From assembly GCA_015698045.1 (NCBI GenBank), contig BLAL01000165.1, positions 720,001 to 784,000 on the forward strand: a DNA stretch of 64,000 bases, given 5' to 3'. Positions 1-13,190 of the stretch are shown one piece after another (within the stretch, counting starts at the first letter, position 1; every line of letters starts with the position of its first letter). The DNA is from Rhizophagus clarus. Lineage: Eukaryota > Glomeromycota > Glomeromycetes > Glomerales > Glomeraceae. The notes beneath the pieces are model-generated. The model was not told the origin of the DNA. It did no database searches and saw only the letters and a program-made list of their open reading frames with translations. A program made the position numbers and the translations under genes.

Positions 1-1158
1 CGTAAGATCTTGCTTATTTGTAACACCTTGTGTACTTTTTGTATTGTTTCACGTGACACATGCATTTTTAATGGAAATTTCATTCTCTTTTTTTTTTTCT
101 TTTTTACTTTTCGGACACTTTTTTAAAAAAAAACAGCGGATCTCACCGATTAACAACTCTTGATCATTTTTAGTAGGAAAATTATAAATTAATTTAAAAT
201 TTTTTAAACAAAGATATTCCTCAAGGAAAATATCGGTGCGTTAGCGTTTATTTACAGATTTGGTTTGATTTTTCCATAATAAAATGTAATCTGGTGATAC
301 GACATGAGATTGAATATCGTTAATGAAACTTTCTCCTTGTTTCAATGTATGAAACGTCAATGTATGCGTATGTGATGTATTAAAAAAAAAAAAAATAATA
401 ATAATAATTTATACTATAAACTTGAATCTTTAAACTAAAAAAATCATAACCCTTTCTTTCTTTCTTTCTTTCTTTCTTTCAACTCGGTCCTCTCACCTTT
501 TTTTTTTTCTTGTTTTTTTCCTGTTTTTTATTTATTATTTTTTTTTTTTTATTATTTCATTACGAAAAATGGAAATTAATAATGAGATAGATAGATATTC
601 TTTCTAACCTTAAAGAATGTTACATTTCTGGAAAGAAAAAAATAAATAAAATGGCTTTTTGGAGGAAAAAAAAAAGGTACAATGAGTTGGGATACCGTAT
701 AGTGTAACCAAGAATTTGATTGTTTTTATTTGATTTTGATTGTACATGCTGCATACAATGGTTGCCATGTGTTCATGCTATACACTTTGGAAGTCTTTTT
801 AAATAAAGCCTGAGAAAACAGTATTATTTAAGTAATGAAAAACATAAATATAATAATTTGGGTAGTCAGACTGTAAGAGTGATTATATTTAATGGGGAAC
901 ATACCTCATATCTATCGAATGATCAAAATGATCTCTCGTATCAAGATAGTCAAATATTTATCTATTTAGATAACTTATCAACTGATAATTACGTATATTT
1001 ATGTTGATTAGGTTTTTTTTTTTTCATCTTAACAAATGAAATACCTTATGATTAGATCACAATATCATAAACTTTATCTTTTCTTTCGGATATTATTTCC
1101 AGAAATAAATAATAAAAAAACTACAACAACGAAAAAAAAAAAAAATTGTATATATTTG

Positions 1159-1197
<39 letters not shown>

Positions 1198-1429
1198 TTT
1201 TAATACATATTTCTTTTTTTATACAATATAAATGATATGATAATAATTTATTATATATTGTTTTTTGATTTGTCGGGTAATAATAAGTTTTGCATGGGTA
1301 TTCACATTCTCATTTTAAAATACTTTATATGGTATTTTTATTTTAAAAAGAAAAAAAAATAACGAAAATTTTTTTTTTTTTCCTTGGAACCTTCTTTATC
1401 CGTCAGATAAATGACGAAATACAAAATAC

Positions 1430-1461
<32 letters not shown>

Positions 1462-2727
1462 AAAAAAAAATACAAAAAATAAATAAATAAATAAATAAAT
1501 AAATAAATGAATACATGTAAATGAATAATAAATCCGAGAATTTTAAATTTCCTTTTAAAAATATTACAATAATGAACTTTGTATGACACGAAATATTGTG
1601 TAACACGAGAAAAAAAAAAGAAAACCAGTTTTTGCCGCCCGCAAATTTCTTTTTTATTTACTTGGGCAATTTTGGTCTAGTTTAATTATATAAAGAAAGA
1701 ATTAATGATTTCTTTACAAACACTTCCTTAAAACGTTTCGTTCAATTGTTAAAAAGAAGAAATTCAATAACTTATTCGGATGCATAAAAAAAAAAAAAAA
1801 AAATTTTTTTTTCCTCTTAAACTGAAAGGGGCTAAACTATAATTGGTACTGCGCTTTATGACACCGGAATAGATTCGGTAAATACCTGTGACACCGCAGA
1901 ACCAAAATTGATTTTCTTTGACCGATAAAGTGAATTGGCAAAGTTACCTTTTGCATACTTAATTCAAAGGATACATTTTTATTATATATAGATTTCTAAA
2001 GAGACCAGACTAATAAGCGAAAAAAAATGCACGATTGCATAATTAAAATCGAATTTGGTAAATAAATAATAATTGAAATACATTGTCGGAGTTATGCATT
2101 ATTTTCCAAATCAGGTTTACAGTTTGGCTGAGCCTTACTTCATTGGGAAGGACGAAAAACTAATAGAATTTAAGAGAATTCTATTTACGATTTTAATTTT
2201 CCAAGTTGAGAAATTGGTTTAAAAAAAATTTGGGCAAAAGAGAAAAAAATATGACGCATTTCTTTTTAATGCCCTTGGATATTTGTCTAACATAGTTTAT
2301 TACATTCACTTGTTATCATTTCCTAACCAAGCGTCTTTCATGTGCATCAATTCCAAAATAAAATGTTGGCCATCCTTTGAGCATAGTTACGTAACAATTG
2401 TGAAAGTTATTTCGAATAAAGATAAAAAAATCATTTTTAGATTTATTATTTCATTTACGATTATTATATCGGATGTTTGCCTTTAAAATTTCTTTTCTGG
2501 TTGGACAAACAAGTTTAAATTGTATGCCAACAATGTCTGATTTTTTTGAAAATCCTATTCAACTTTTTTAAATTTAGGTTTTTACGGCACGTCTTGCAGG
2601 AAAAGTGTGGTGACAAAAAAATGAAATAAAAACTACATTGGTTAGTCTTGTTTGCCTTTTCTTCTCTTTTCTTTTTCTTTTTCTCTTTTCTTTCTTTCTT
2701 TCTTTTTTTTCTTATTTTTATTTTTAT

Positions 2728-2771
<44 letters not shown>

Positions 2772-3837
2772 TTTATTTTATATTATATTTTTATTTTTAT
2801 TTATCAGTTATTTATTTATTTATTTATTTATTTACTTTTTTTTTTTTTAAAAAAAAATATATATATTTTGTATTGTGTCGGAATTTTTATTTTAAATGAT
2901 GGTAGCTGGAACAGGTGACATTTTTTATTATATTTACAATAATATATTTATATAATAGGCTATTGATAAATCAAATACTCAAAATGGTTTATTATTGTTA
3001 TTTTTGGTGTAACCTTAAAATTCATTTTTAAACACTTCAAAAAAAAAAAAATTTCCCTAAAAGAGTTATTAAATTGAAACCATGTGATCTGGCTATTATT
3101 TCATTAACTATTGCTATCGGTTCAAAGGCGGCGTATCTTTTTATTGCATAAAAGACGCATAGAAGAAGATAATCATTTTATCCGAAAATAGTCGGTAAAT
3201 TTTCAATAGATTAAATCCGTTGAAAAAAAAAAAAAAAAATTTTTTTTTTTTTGTTATTTAAATAAATATGTGAGTTTTGGTTTAGTTAGTTAGTTTGGTT
3301 ATAATATCGTATTATATTCGGCACACCGGTAAGTAGCGTTTTTTTTTTTTTTTTTTAATTTATAAGCTTATATAATTTATATATAATATATATATATATA
3401 TACAACATATATATATATATACTGACAACACATACTCGACATATATATATATATATAATAAAAACACTTTCTTTGTAGAAAAAAAAAAAAAAATCTTCAT
3501 AATAATTTTTTTTTTTATACGTTATTTACTATTTTTTTTTTATAAAAAAAAAAAAAAAAATTTTTTTTTTTTTTCATTGTTTCGGGTTTTAATATTAAGA
3601 AAAAAAAGTTATATAAGGTAAGAAATCAGAGCTATTCTTTTTGATTTTTAAACTGCTATAACTTGAAAAAAAAAAAAGGTTCTTCCTTCCTTCTTAATAT
3701 TTTTTTTTTCAAGCCACATCGAGAGCTGCGGTCAAATATATTTTTAATTTTATAAGCAAAAAAAAAAAAATATAAAAAAAAAAAAAAAATTAAAAAAAAA
3801 AAAAAAATAATTCTATAATTTTTTTTTCCTTAAAAAA

Positions 3838-3868
<31 letters not shown>

Positions 3869-4002
3869 ATATTTTAAGACTTTAATCATTAAGAACCTTT
3901 TTTTTTTTTTTATCTCATCGACGACGATTTCAACGATTTTCATTTTTAACCTTTTTTTTTTTAATACCTTTTTGATAATATAATTCCTCTTATTAATTTG
4001 AA
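1..4002. other. Low-complexity AT-rich intergenic DNA
   Basis: No supportable gene in either strand. The open frames here encode only runs of Phe, Tyr, Leu, Ile or Lys produced by poly-T and poly-A tracts. Visible simple repeats include a CTTT microsatellite near 452-480, TA repeats near 1160-1190 and 3380-3460, an AAAT repeat near 1478-1507 and very long T tracts near 2733-2769. The last few hundred bases are alternating A and T tracts that form the upstream region of the HMG-box gene. Confidence 0.8.
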
Positions 4003-4863
4003 ATGAATACTATGTTCAAGATGTCTTATTACTGTTTTGAGACGACAAAAAATCATCGGCTCGTAAATCCTTACACTCAATATGGTCAACCTCCATTTCC
4101 TTCATCAAAAAACGAAATAGTCGAACAAATCATCTCTGAGACGATCGATGAAGCAACTCAAATTAAAATAAAGAAACATACAACTTTACCTTTACCGGAA
4201 TTAATCACACCAAGTGTTAATGTAAGGACTGTTAAAAATCCTAGACCGCAAAACTCTTTTGTAATTTACAGGCGAAATGTACAAGCCGAAATCGCAAAGG
4301 AGAAAGGAACAAATGCAGCTGGTAGATTGGATTTTGTCTCAAAATTTGCTGCAAAAAAATGGAAGCAAGAAACTCAAGAAGTTAAAGAACTATATGGTTT
4401 TTTAGCGGCCTGCGCTAAAAAAGTTCATGATTATATGTATCCCGGTTATGTTTATCAACCAAAGAGACAAGCCACTACAAATGAACCCATGATAATGGTA
4501 CATGAACCTGGTATTGGTGGTTATAAACTTAGACCTTCTCCTATGTCAACATTACAAACTACAATTCCAACAATGCCAACTCCACCACAAACTCCTTTAT
4601 CATCTCCCTCCGCAAGGAGAGCCACAAAATATGATTCAAATACAAATTCTAACAATACTATGATGGCTTCACCTCCTAATTTTCATAATCAATTACCTCC
4701 ATTATTTCAACATTCTCAACCGTTACCATCATTGACGTACGATCCTCATATGTCGAGAAGAATTTTACCTCCACCAACTCTTGATATAAGTGACAACGCT
4801 ATATCGACCAATTCTATGACAACTTATGACAGGAGTTTGTGTAAAGAATTCAACCGATTGTAA
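4003..4863 (+). CDS. HMG-box protein (MATA-HMG type)
   Basis: Single-exon gene for a 286-residue protein. An HMG box spans about residues 79-156: it opens with NPRPQNSFVIYRR, contains the typical helix residues KFAAKKWKQE, and ends in the YMYPGYVYQPKR motif common to fungal MATA-HMG boxes. HMG boxes bind the DNA minor groove, so the likely role is a nuclear transcription factor. The N-terminal 78 residues carry no known motif; the region after residue 160 is low-complexity (Pro, Thr, Ser, Asn rich) and probably disordered. Three in-frame Met codons lie within the first seven residues, so the exact start is uncertain by a few codons. Glomeromycotina carry large MATA-HMG families, so this copy need not be a mating-type gene. 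No partner homeodomain gene is in the window. Confidence 0.9.
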   Translation: MNTMFKMSYYCFETTKNHRLVNPYTQYGQPPFPSSKNEIVEQIISETIDEATQIKIKKHTTLPLPELITPSVNVRTVKNPRPQNSFVIYRRNVQAEIAKEKGTNAAGRLDFVSKFAAKKWKQETQEVKELYGFLAACAKKVHDYMYPGYVYQPKRQATTNEPMIMVHEPGIGGYKLRPSPMSTLQTTIPTMPTPPQTPLSSPSARRATKYDSNTNSNNTMMASPPNFHNQLPPLFQHSQPLPSLTYDPHMSRRILPPPTLDISDNAISTNSMTTYDRSLCKEFNRL

Positions 4864-5717
4864 AGAAAAAAAAAAAATTATTTTTTCACGTTTCAAAAAA
4901 AAAAAAATTTTTTTACCGTTAAAGGTGCGATTTAAAAAATGGGAGTGGGATGAAATAGATCACAAAAAAACTTTTACTCTTCCTTTTTTTTTTTAACCAT
5001 GTTTTAATTAACATTTTCTCTCTCTTCGTGTTTATATAAGATTTTATTTTTTTTTCAAGTTTGAGAAAATCCGAGTTTTTACATGGTTCTTTTATATTTT
5101 CTTTTTTCTTTTTTTTGCATATATACTTTTACAAAGAACTCTTGAATGGATTTGCGAAATGTGAAATATTTTTTTTTTTTTTTCTTATGGGTGATGCGAA
5201 CGTTCGTTGTGGATCGAAAATTAATTTGTTAAAAAGGCGAAACATTCAATCATCATATATACTTCTTCATCATCATCCCATAAAGATAATCACTAATTAT
5301 AATTTTTTTTTAGTATATTTACTTTTTTTCGTTTAATTCTTGTCTTTTATTTTTTTTTTGCATGATTTCTCATATTCTTTTTTTTTTTTTCTTTACACAA
5401 AAAAAATCCAAGTCTTTTAAATCCCCGATTTTGTAATTACTTCCTTCTCTTTACATATGTTTTTTCTTTTAAGAAAAGTTTTTAAAAAAAAAATTCAATC
5501 AAATCATAAAAAGTTATATATAAGAAAAAAAATCAAGCATATATATATATATATAAAAAAAAAATATTAAATATAATTTTTTTTTTCATTGCATAACCAC
5601 GCAAAGGTACTCTTTTTTTTTTTTTTTTTTTTTTTTTAGTAATCTTAAAATTTTTGCAAAAAGATCGTCAATGAAAAAAAAAGTTTCACGAAAGCGTACA
5701 TTTAATACATTTGACGA

Positions 5718-5805
5718 TAACCTAACGATATTTACCGAATGTTAAACGATATTAAACGAATATTTAACGATATTAACGAAATATTAAACGATATTAACGA
5801 AATGT
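5718..5805. repeat. Degenerate AACGATATT tandem repeat
   Basis: The stretch repeats variants of TTAACGATATTAACGAAATA about five times with unit lengths of 15-20 bases. It lies roughly 860 bases downstream of the HMG-box stop codon. No coding frame runs through it. Confidence 0.7.
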
Positions 5806-7547
5806 CCTAGCGATTCAACTCCATAAAAAAAATACAATTATTTTTTACCTAGACTTGAATTTTTTTTTTTTTTTATTGACAAAAAACGCTTAAAAAAAAC
5901 TCTAACCTCTTTAACATCATGCTAAATATAGAAGAACTGTTTACGTTTTTTTTCCTTTTTTTCCTCCTTATTCTTTAAATATGGAAATATGTATACATAA
6001 AATCATTTATATAATAAATAATAAAAAAAAAAAAAGATATATGTTTTTTTTTTAAGAAATAATTTTATTTTGAAAAAAAAAAAAAAAAAACCTAAAAACA
6101 ATCGAAAAAATCGTAATACATCGTCTCAAAATTTAAATTACAACGGATCTCGTCGTAAATATTTTTCATTCCCTAGATCTCACAACACAAAAACTCTAAA
6201 AAAAAAAAAATTTCCAATAATAACTTTCTAATAATAATAACAATCTTAAATCTTAAATCTTAAATCTTAAAATTCCTTAACAATTACTAATACTACTAAT
6301 TCCGTCATTCCGTCCGTCCGATTTAAAATTTAATGAATTGTATGAAAATTTTATTTTACACGTGTAATTCATCAATAGATACGCGCTTTTTAAGATTGAC
6401 ATTTTTCCATAATTAAAATTGTATGTTCATCGTTAAAACTGGTATTGTACATCCAATTCCTAACTTGTATTCCAAAAAATATAAATAACAAACGTGTTAT
6501 CATTTATTTATTATCACCTTCTCTATTTAGTAACAAAATTATATATAATTATATATATATATATATATACATACCGTGTTATCAATCTTTGAATTATTAA
6601 GTTAATTTGGTAATTCTTATTGAATATCTATTTATATCAATTATATATAACAAAAAATCATAATTCCGTTAACCGATAATGAATTTGAAATTTGGTTTGT
6701 TTATATTTTAAACCCGAGAATTAATTTGAAATTTCCGTTTGACACACCAAAAACATACCGAAAATGAATTTAAAATTTCTTTTGATGTACTTTTGAATGT
6801 TATTATAGTTACCTTAAATGTTACTATAATAATAAAGATGTTACCATAATAATAAAGAAAAACTTTCACAAAATAAGTTCATATCTTTTTTTTTTTTCGG
6901 AATTTTTTTAATAATCGGGTTAATTAAACCTTAACTATTATTAATTTATGATTACTTTGAAAAACCTTGAACTTTAAAAAAATAAAATAAAATAAAATAA
7001 ATAAAATAAAATGAAATGAAATGAAATGAAATGAAATCTTTTTTTAAAATAATTGGTTCTAGATAAAACCATCTCTTTTTTTTTTTTTTTAAAATTAAAA
7101 AAAGATAATCGTTTTCATTGAAATTCTTTTTTAATTCGAAATCGTTTTAAAATGAAAAAAAAAAAAAAAAAGAATTTAAAATTAATTGATTGACAAAATA
7201 GTAATTCTTAAAATTATTATAGTTAGATTAAATTTTTTTTAACATGTAATCGTCAAGAGACATGATGATCAAAAGAAAAAACTTTAAAAAGATTCGGAAC
7301 TTTTTTTTTTAACTTTAGTAGGTATAATTGTTTAGATTGTTCTAAAATATGTAGGTTCTGGAACTTTTGAAACATGTATAATAAAGAATTTACTTGTTAA
7401 GGTAATTTAAAATTCGATTACCGTTATTTGTTCATGCAATACATACGTAAGATACGTAAGATATCTATTTAATTGTCAAATAAGAATTTAAGAAAGAAAA
7501 AAAAAAAAAAATAATAATAATAAAAATAATAATCATGATACAAAAAT

Positions 7548-7570
7548 CCCCCCCCCCCCCCCCCCCCCCC
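7548..7570. repeat. Uninterrupted run of 23 cytosines
   Basis: Twenty-three consecutive C residues on the plus strand (poly-G on the minus strand) in otherwise strongly AT-rich DNA dominated by A and T tracts. The G strand could form a quadruplex. The exact length is the part most likely to suffer from sequencing error. Confidence 0.85.
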
Positions 7571-9915
7571 TTGATAAATAACATGTAAACAACCTTAATT
7601 GTTTATACCAGAATATATATATATATTTTTTTTTTATTTTTATTTTTTATTTTTATTTTTTTTTTTCACCAGGAATTAATAATTAATTCCTCCTTCGAAT
7701 TAATAACTCTGTGATTAAATTTTATTCTTTTTTTATTATTTTCCCTTTTTATTTTTCTTTTTCTTTTTTTATTTTTTATTTTTTATTTTTATTTTTTTTT
7801 TTATTTTTATTTTTTTTTTTTTTGTTTATTTTTTGTTTACATTTTTCTATTAATGTGGTGCGAATTATTATTATAAACAAATTACAGCATCAAATCAAAT
7901 TTTTTTTTTTTTTTTTATCGCTAACGTTATCTTTTTTTTTTTTTTTTTAAAAAAAAAAAATGTTTTGAATGGTGGAAACAAACAGAATGAAACATTTACC
8001 AATTAAAAATGGCTTATTAATAATTGAACCTATCCTTCCTACTCTTTTCGGTAAATAAAATATAATAGAGTTTCTTTCTAGTACATGAAAATTTTCTTAT
8101 CTTGAAATTCTATCAAAACAAATTGTAAATTAACCGATATGATTATAATAATGATAATGAACAATTTTACAATGAATAAATGTTATCAAAACAAAAGAAA
8201 AACAAAAAAAGAAAAAAATAAAAAGAAAAAAAAAAAAATTCGAAAGAACCTAACTTGTCAACATTGGTTGTGCAACCTTTCAACTTCTCCTCGTGACATG
8301 CTTAAATAAAATAAAAACAATGCAGTGTACAATATTTATAATATTTTATAATAATTATGATATATTACAACATCTATTTTTACTACCTTCGTACCATGTA
8401 AAGAAATATCAGTTCAAATGTAAAGTTGAATATTTGATATGATAATCTAATATAATATTTTCCGTATTGTTTTCTTTCCAAATAAAGTTACACATTCGAA
8501 TAAAAAAAAGGGAGGAATGTAAACAAATATTCAAAACGAACATGATCTGATAACAATGATAAATCTTTTTTCCTTCTTGGACAAAATAGTAAAAGAAATA
8601 AAAAATATATACGCGTGTAATATCTCCTGGATTTAATAGACATGATATTCAGTATTCATAACATATATAACATGTTCTACTTAAAAACGATTTTTGTTTA
8701 TATTTATATTTCGTAATATTCGTAATTAATGATATAATAAGTTTCGTAATTATTAAGATAATGTATTAGTGTTTACTTCCCCCCTCTCCTTTGTATGTTA
8801 ATTTAATGATTTTGCAGTTAAATTTACCTGGTATTATTGGATAGATAATAGGACTTAAAACTGATAAACTGACTCGATTATTATTCGTTGATCACTATTT
8901 TCACTGAAACGTGTTTGTTGCACTACAAAATTAATAAACCGAAGTCACTTTATCGGAAAAACATTAATATATCCTTTAAAAAAAAAAAAGGTAAACAATA
9001 ATAATGAACCTTTATTACTTCTTTGTTTATTTGTGCACAAATAACACAACGCATATATCAAAGCGGACTTACACCCGTAACTTTTATGAGATAGTAAAAC
9101 CAAATATTTTTTTCTTGGGAAGAATATTCATTTTTATGCCAAAATCGAGATTGTCGAAGAAAGAAAGAAAAAAAAAAAAAAAAAAGATTGACGTGCTTAT
9201 CAAAAAAAAAATCTATTGTGTTGAACGGGAATTTTATTAAAAGAAATTTCCAATAATTTCTATTTGTTATATTTTATTTTTATTATGGTTACGTCAAGCA
9301 AAGTTTTCGTTTGAATTAAATATTAATATTACTAATTTGTAATAAATTTCCTAAATTTATTTGTTTATTCTTTATATGTTTAGTTCATTTATTCTTATCA
9401 ATTTTTGATTGATTCTTGTAATTCTGTAAGCGCACGATCAATTTTTTTTTTTTTTTTTTGAAATGCGGCATGATAGAATTATTAGGATGACGATTTATTG
9501 ATTATTGCAAACAAAGCCACCGTTTCATAGAGATTTTTATGCAATAATCGAAAGGTTTCTTTGTTGATGCATTAACATGTAGCAGCATTGTACCACAAAT
9601 GACGTAAATTATCATGCCATCGGAAATCAAAAATATTTTTCGAGTCTTACTGTTTAGAGTCTTCGTTTAGAGTTGAAAGTATTTGTGTTCCTCTAACCAA
9701 TATTGTATAAGTTCCATATATTTATTTGGGAATCTTTTTTACGAATGATATTTATCCAATACTTTGAATGAGTCTGAGATTCCCCTGATGTTTGGGAAGT
9801 TCGCGTGATTGTTAATCATTATGTACGAGTTCTTCTTACATCATATACAACAATCATGTCAACGTATATCAGATAACTTGAACTGCTAACTAAATATATA
9901 ATAATTTTTTTTTTT

Positions 9916-9954
9916 CAATCTCCGAGTTACCAATTCAATCTCCGAGTTACCAAT
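9916..9954. repeat. Two direct copies of a 19-base unit
   Basis: The unit CAATCTCCGAGTTACCAAT occurs twice back to back with one extra T between copies and no mismatch. No gene is adjacent. Confidence 0.85.
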
Positions 9955-10417
9955 AAAATAGGCCTAAAATAGGTCTTTATTTATGATCTCTTGATAATCA
10001 GAATGATTCGATCGAAAATTTCATTGAACCCCTGTAAAAAATTTTAATCCGTGTTCCAATGTTTTTTTTTCCGTAAAAAGTTTCATTTTCACGGAACAAA
10101 TAATCAAAAATCACGGAAATTACCTACCTATATTTACATTTCTCCATGAAAATTACCATAAAAGTTTCATTTTCACAGATTTTTTTTTTTTTTTTTTTTT
10201 TTTAATACAGAAATAACGGATAAACTTTATAATAAAGTGCATTAAAAGATTCAAAAGGGATACATAACAGATAAGAAAATAATCTAATCAAATCAATATA
10301 TAATTAAATCACACATAAGAAAATAATCTAATTAAATTATACATACATTAAGAAATAATCGACGAATGCGAACCATGATTCTTTTCGAAAAACTTATTTC
10401 AATGAAAAAAATTGAAC

Positions 10418-10446
10418 GAGATCGTTAAGATGATCTTAACGATCTC
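10418..10446. repeat. Perfect short hairpin
   Basis: Arms GAGATCGTTAAGA and its exact reverse complement are separated by three bases (TGA). The hairpin is followed directly by a run of imperfect TGATATTGTAACAATATCA-like units to about 10640. Confidence 0.85.
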
Positions 10447-10447
10447 A

Positions 10448-10640
10448 TTTTGATAATGTAACAATATCAAAATGATTCCAAAATGATACCAATGTCGTTA
10501 GTACGATATTGTACCATTTTGATAAATATCAAAACAGTCTGATATCATCTAAATATTGTCAAAATATTATCTTGATATCATTTTAATATCGTGATAGCAA
10601 TACTATTGTAACAATATCAAACTAATATTATTTTAATAAT
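10448..10640. repeat. Degenerate AATATCAAAATGATA repeat
   Basis: Imperfect copies of an ATATCAAAATGAT-like unit in both orientations. The core TGTAACAATATCAAAATGAT recurs at about 36190-36210 in the kinase region, so this is a dispersed repeat and not purely local low complexity. Confidence 0.55.
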
Positions 10641-13164
10641 TAAATGATATATGTAAGGTTTCTGATAAGTAAGTATAATGAATGTCTCAGTATATTCTTA
10701 GTCACTCGCTAGGATTCAAGTCAATATTTAAAAAAAAATATCACAAGTACAAGAAATTTTAGATTTTTATATGGTCATCTCCACCTAAAAAGTTTCATAC
10801 TAATATATAATATTTTATAATAATCCGGCTAAATCTTTGCCGTCCTAAAATATTTCTTCAATTAAAATTTTTTTTTTTTTTTTTTATTAGTTCGAAGCGT
10901 AGCGAAGTACAATATAATTTTACGCAAGGTGATACAATTACTGGACGTTCAGTCTTTAAGGGATATATATTTAAGATACGTACATTTTGTGTGATAGATA
11001 GTTAAAAACCTAATACATTCTTAATAAAATAAAATTCATCGTGTCATGAATTATTGTGTTTACGTAATACATGGTCAATAACGATAACATTTGTTGATTG
11101 CATTGGTATGACAAATTCTTGAGTTTAATGATGAAAATTCTTGTACTCTTACGCACGCTTTAAAATTAGGGATCTTCAAATTTAAATAATAATGCGAGTA
11201 CAATAAGTCATTTAATATAATTCTGGTCAGAATTATCTAATGCGGGTCAGTGATATATACTGTACAATTTTTCAAAATTATTTGCTCCGCAACTCGAGGA
11301 TTAATGGATAATTTACGTTAGTAAAAATAATCTAAATTGTGTTTCACGTAATTAATTTTTGAGAATATACTATATCAAAATAAAAAAAAAAAATAAAGAA
11401 AATCAGCAATTTTCGCTCCATTCTTGCAAATGTACAGTATATTGCATAAAAACAAATCAATACAATTTTGTAGTTTCGTAGAAAAAAAAAATACATTGAG
11501 ATATATCATTAGTTAATCCATTAAAAATTTAGAATTTAAAATATTTGATAGATGACATATAATGACTTGTATGAACTCGGATTATAGCGTTATTAAATCC
11601 AAGTAGGATTAAACATAAAAAGATATTTTAAACCTTATATATTCATCTGAAAGACTTACAAAAAAAAGATGAAAAATTAGTCAACCTATTCTTTTAATAA
11701 GAAAGAATCAAGTTTTGAAGAAAAGAAAACTTCAAAAATTTACTCATCTATTTAACAAAAATCTGAAAAAGAATTTGTAAAAAAAAAAAAAAAAAAAAAC
11801 TATTAAGTAATGGTTCTTTAATAAAAAAAGTTTCAAAATTTTAGAACTTATCATAATGTTTTACATGAACCCAAGAGCAATTTTTAAAGAAAAAAAATGA
11901 AATGAAATGTTAGAACGAGACATATCCTGTGGAAAAGGTATTAAAATTCTGCTAGAAATAGTTGAAATGTCTTAAAATGCTTCAAGCTGAGAAGGCTCTG
12001 TAGTATCTGTTTGAATTTCAGAAGTGCTGGTCAAAGATTCACTGGCTATAGTGGTGAATTGTAAAGAGAAATGAAGTAATATCTCTCATTAACTTCCTAC
12101 CTATACATTTTTTTGGATTGAGATTAAAGTAAAAAAAGTAATATTATTCTGAAATTATTTTAATTATTGAAATGAAAATCCTGAAATTAACATCTGACTT
12201 ATTTTCATGTGTAGATATAGTTGAAAACAAGGAAATGCTTCTCTCAAAAATGAATTTTTTCAGGTAAAAAGCTTATCATTATTCTTTTGCTTTAATTTTG
12301 AAAATACTTCATTAAAATAGTTATAATTTCTCCTGCAAAAGCTATGCAGGATCTTTATTGACAATCCAATTGAATTAAGATTTTGCCTTTAAATCGCCCT
12401 GCATGATCTAGTGTACATGATAATAGATAGGAGGCCCATTACTACTCTGTTATCCATATTGCAAAGTAAGCTTTTTTAATTTTTGTTAGCATTAAAGAAA
12501 ATTGTTTTTTTAACTACAATTGTAAAATTATTGTTAATATTTTTTTACATATATTAAATATCATACTAAATATCTTAATATTATATACGAGAAAATAGTT
12601 TAAAAAAAGGTTAAAAAGACATGTTACATGTCATGTTAAATTGGAAATAGTTTAATATCGTATTTATAAGCATGATCACCAGCAGCTGCAGGATAAGTGT
12701 TATGAATACTTTGCAACAAAGCAAGCTAAAGCTAAATATTTTTTAAAAAAAATCAGTGTTTGACCACATAATATATATCACGTTATTACAATTAAAAAAA
12801 AAACACCTAAAAAGATTCCAAGTTTGTTTTTCTTCTCATCTTCAGTATCTTTATTATCTGTTTTTATATCAAAGCTTGTCCTGCTAGTTCTTCTAGTAGT
12901 TGGAACATACATCAGCAAGCTACCAGAGCGAGTTAGTGAGTTAATGTATAGGAGTTCAATAATTTGGTCATTTCCGCGTAAGGTGGAGTTTTTTATTCTT
13001 GTAGTGGATTGAGACTCCTCTAAAAAAATTAACATATTTTTAAATTTGGGAATGAAATAATATACATATACTAGTGAATATTTCTTTTAATATCATCCTG
13101 ATTTCTTTTAATATCTTTCTGATTTTTTTTCAATAATGTCTACCCTGGTGCATATATGTTTTGT

Positions 13165-13190
13165 ACCTCATGAAATTTGTTTCATGAGGT
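13165..13190. repeat. Short perfect inverted repeat
   Basis: Arms ACCTCATGAAA and TTTCATGAGGT are perfectly complementary around a four-base loop. No gene is close enough for it to be called a terminator. Confidence 0.8.

Noticed and set aside
1338..1606. Two overlapping minus-strand open frames of 67-83 codons
   Set aside because: They translate to runs of Phe, Tyr and Ile from A and T tracts; no protein signal.
2638..2918. Three overlapping plus-strand frames
   Set aside because: All are poly-Phe/Leu translations of long T tracts.
12778..13035. 85-codon minus-strand frame with a hydrophobic C-terminus and a possible acceptor site upstream
   Set aside because: The composition is plausible, but no upstream exon, motif or family could be found. 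The opposite strand also has an open frame in the same place.
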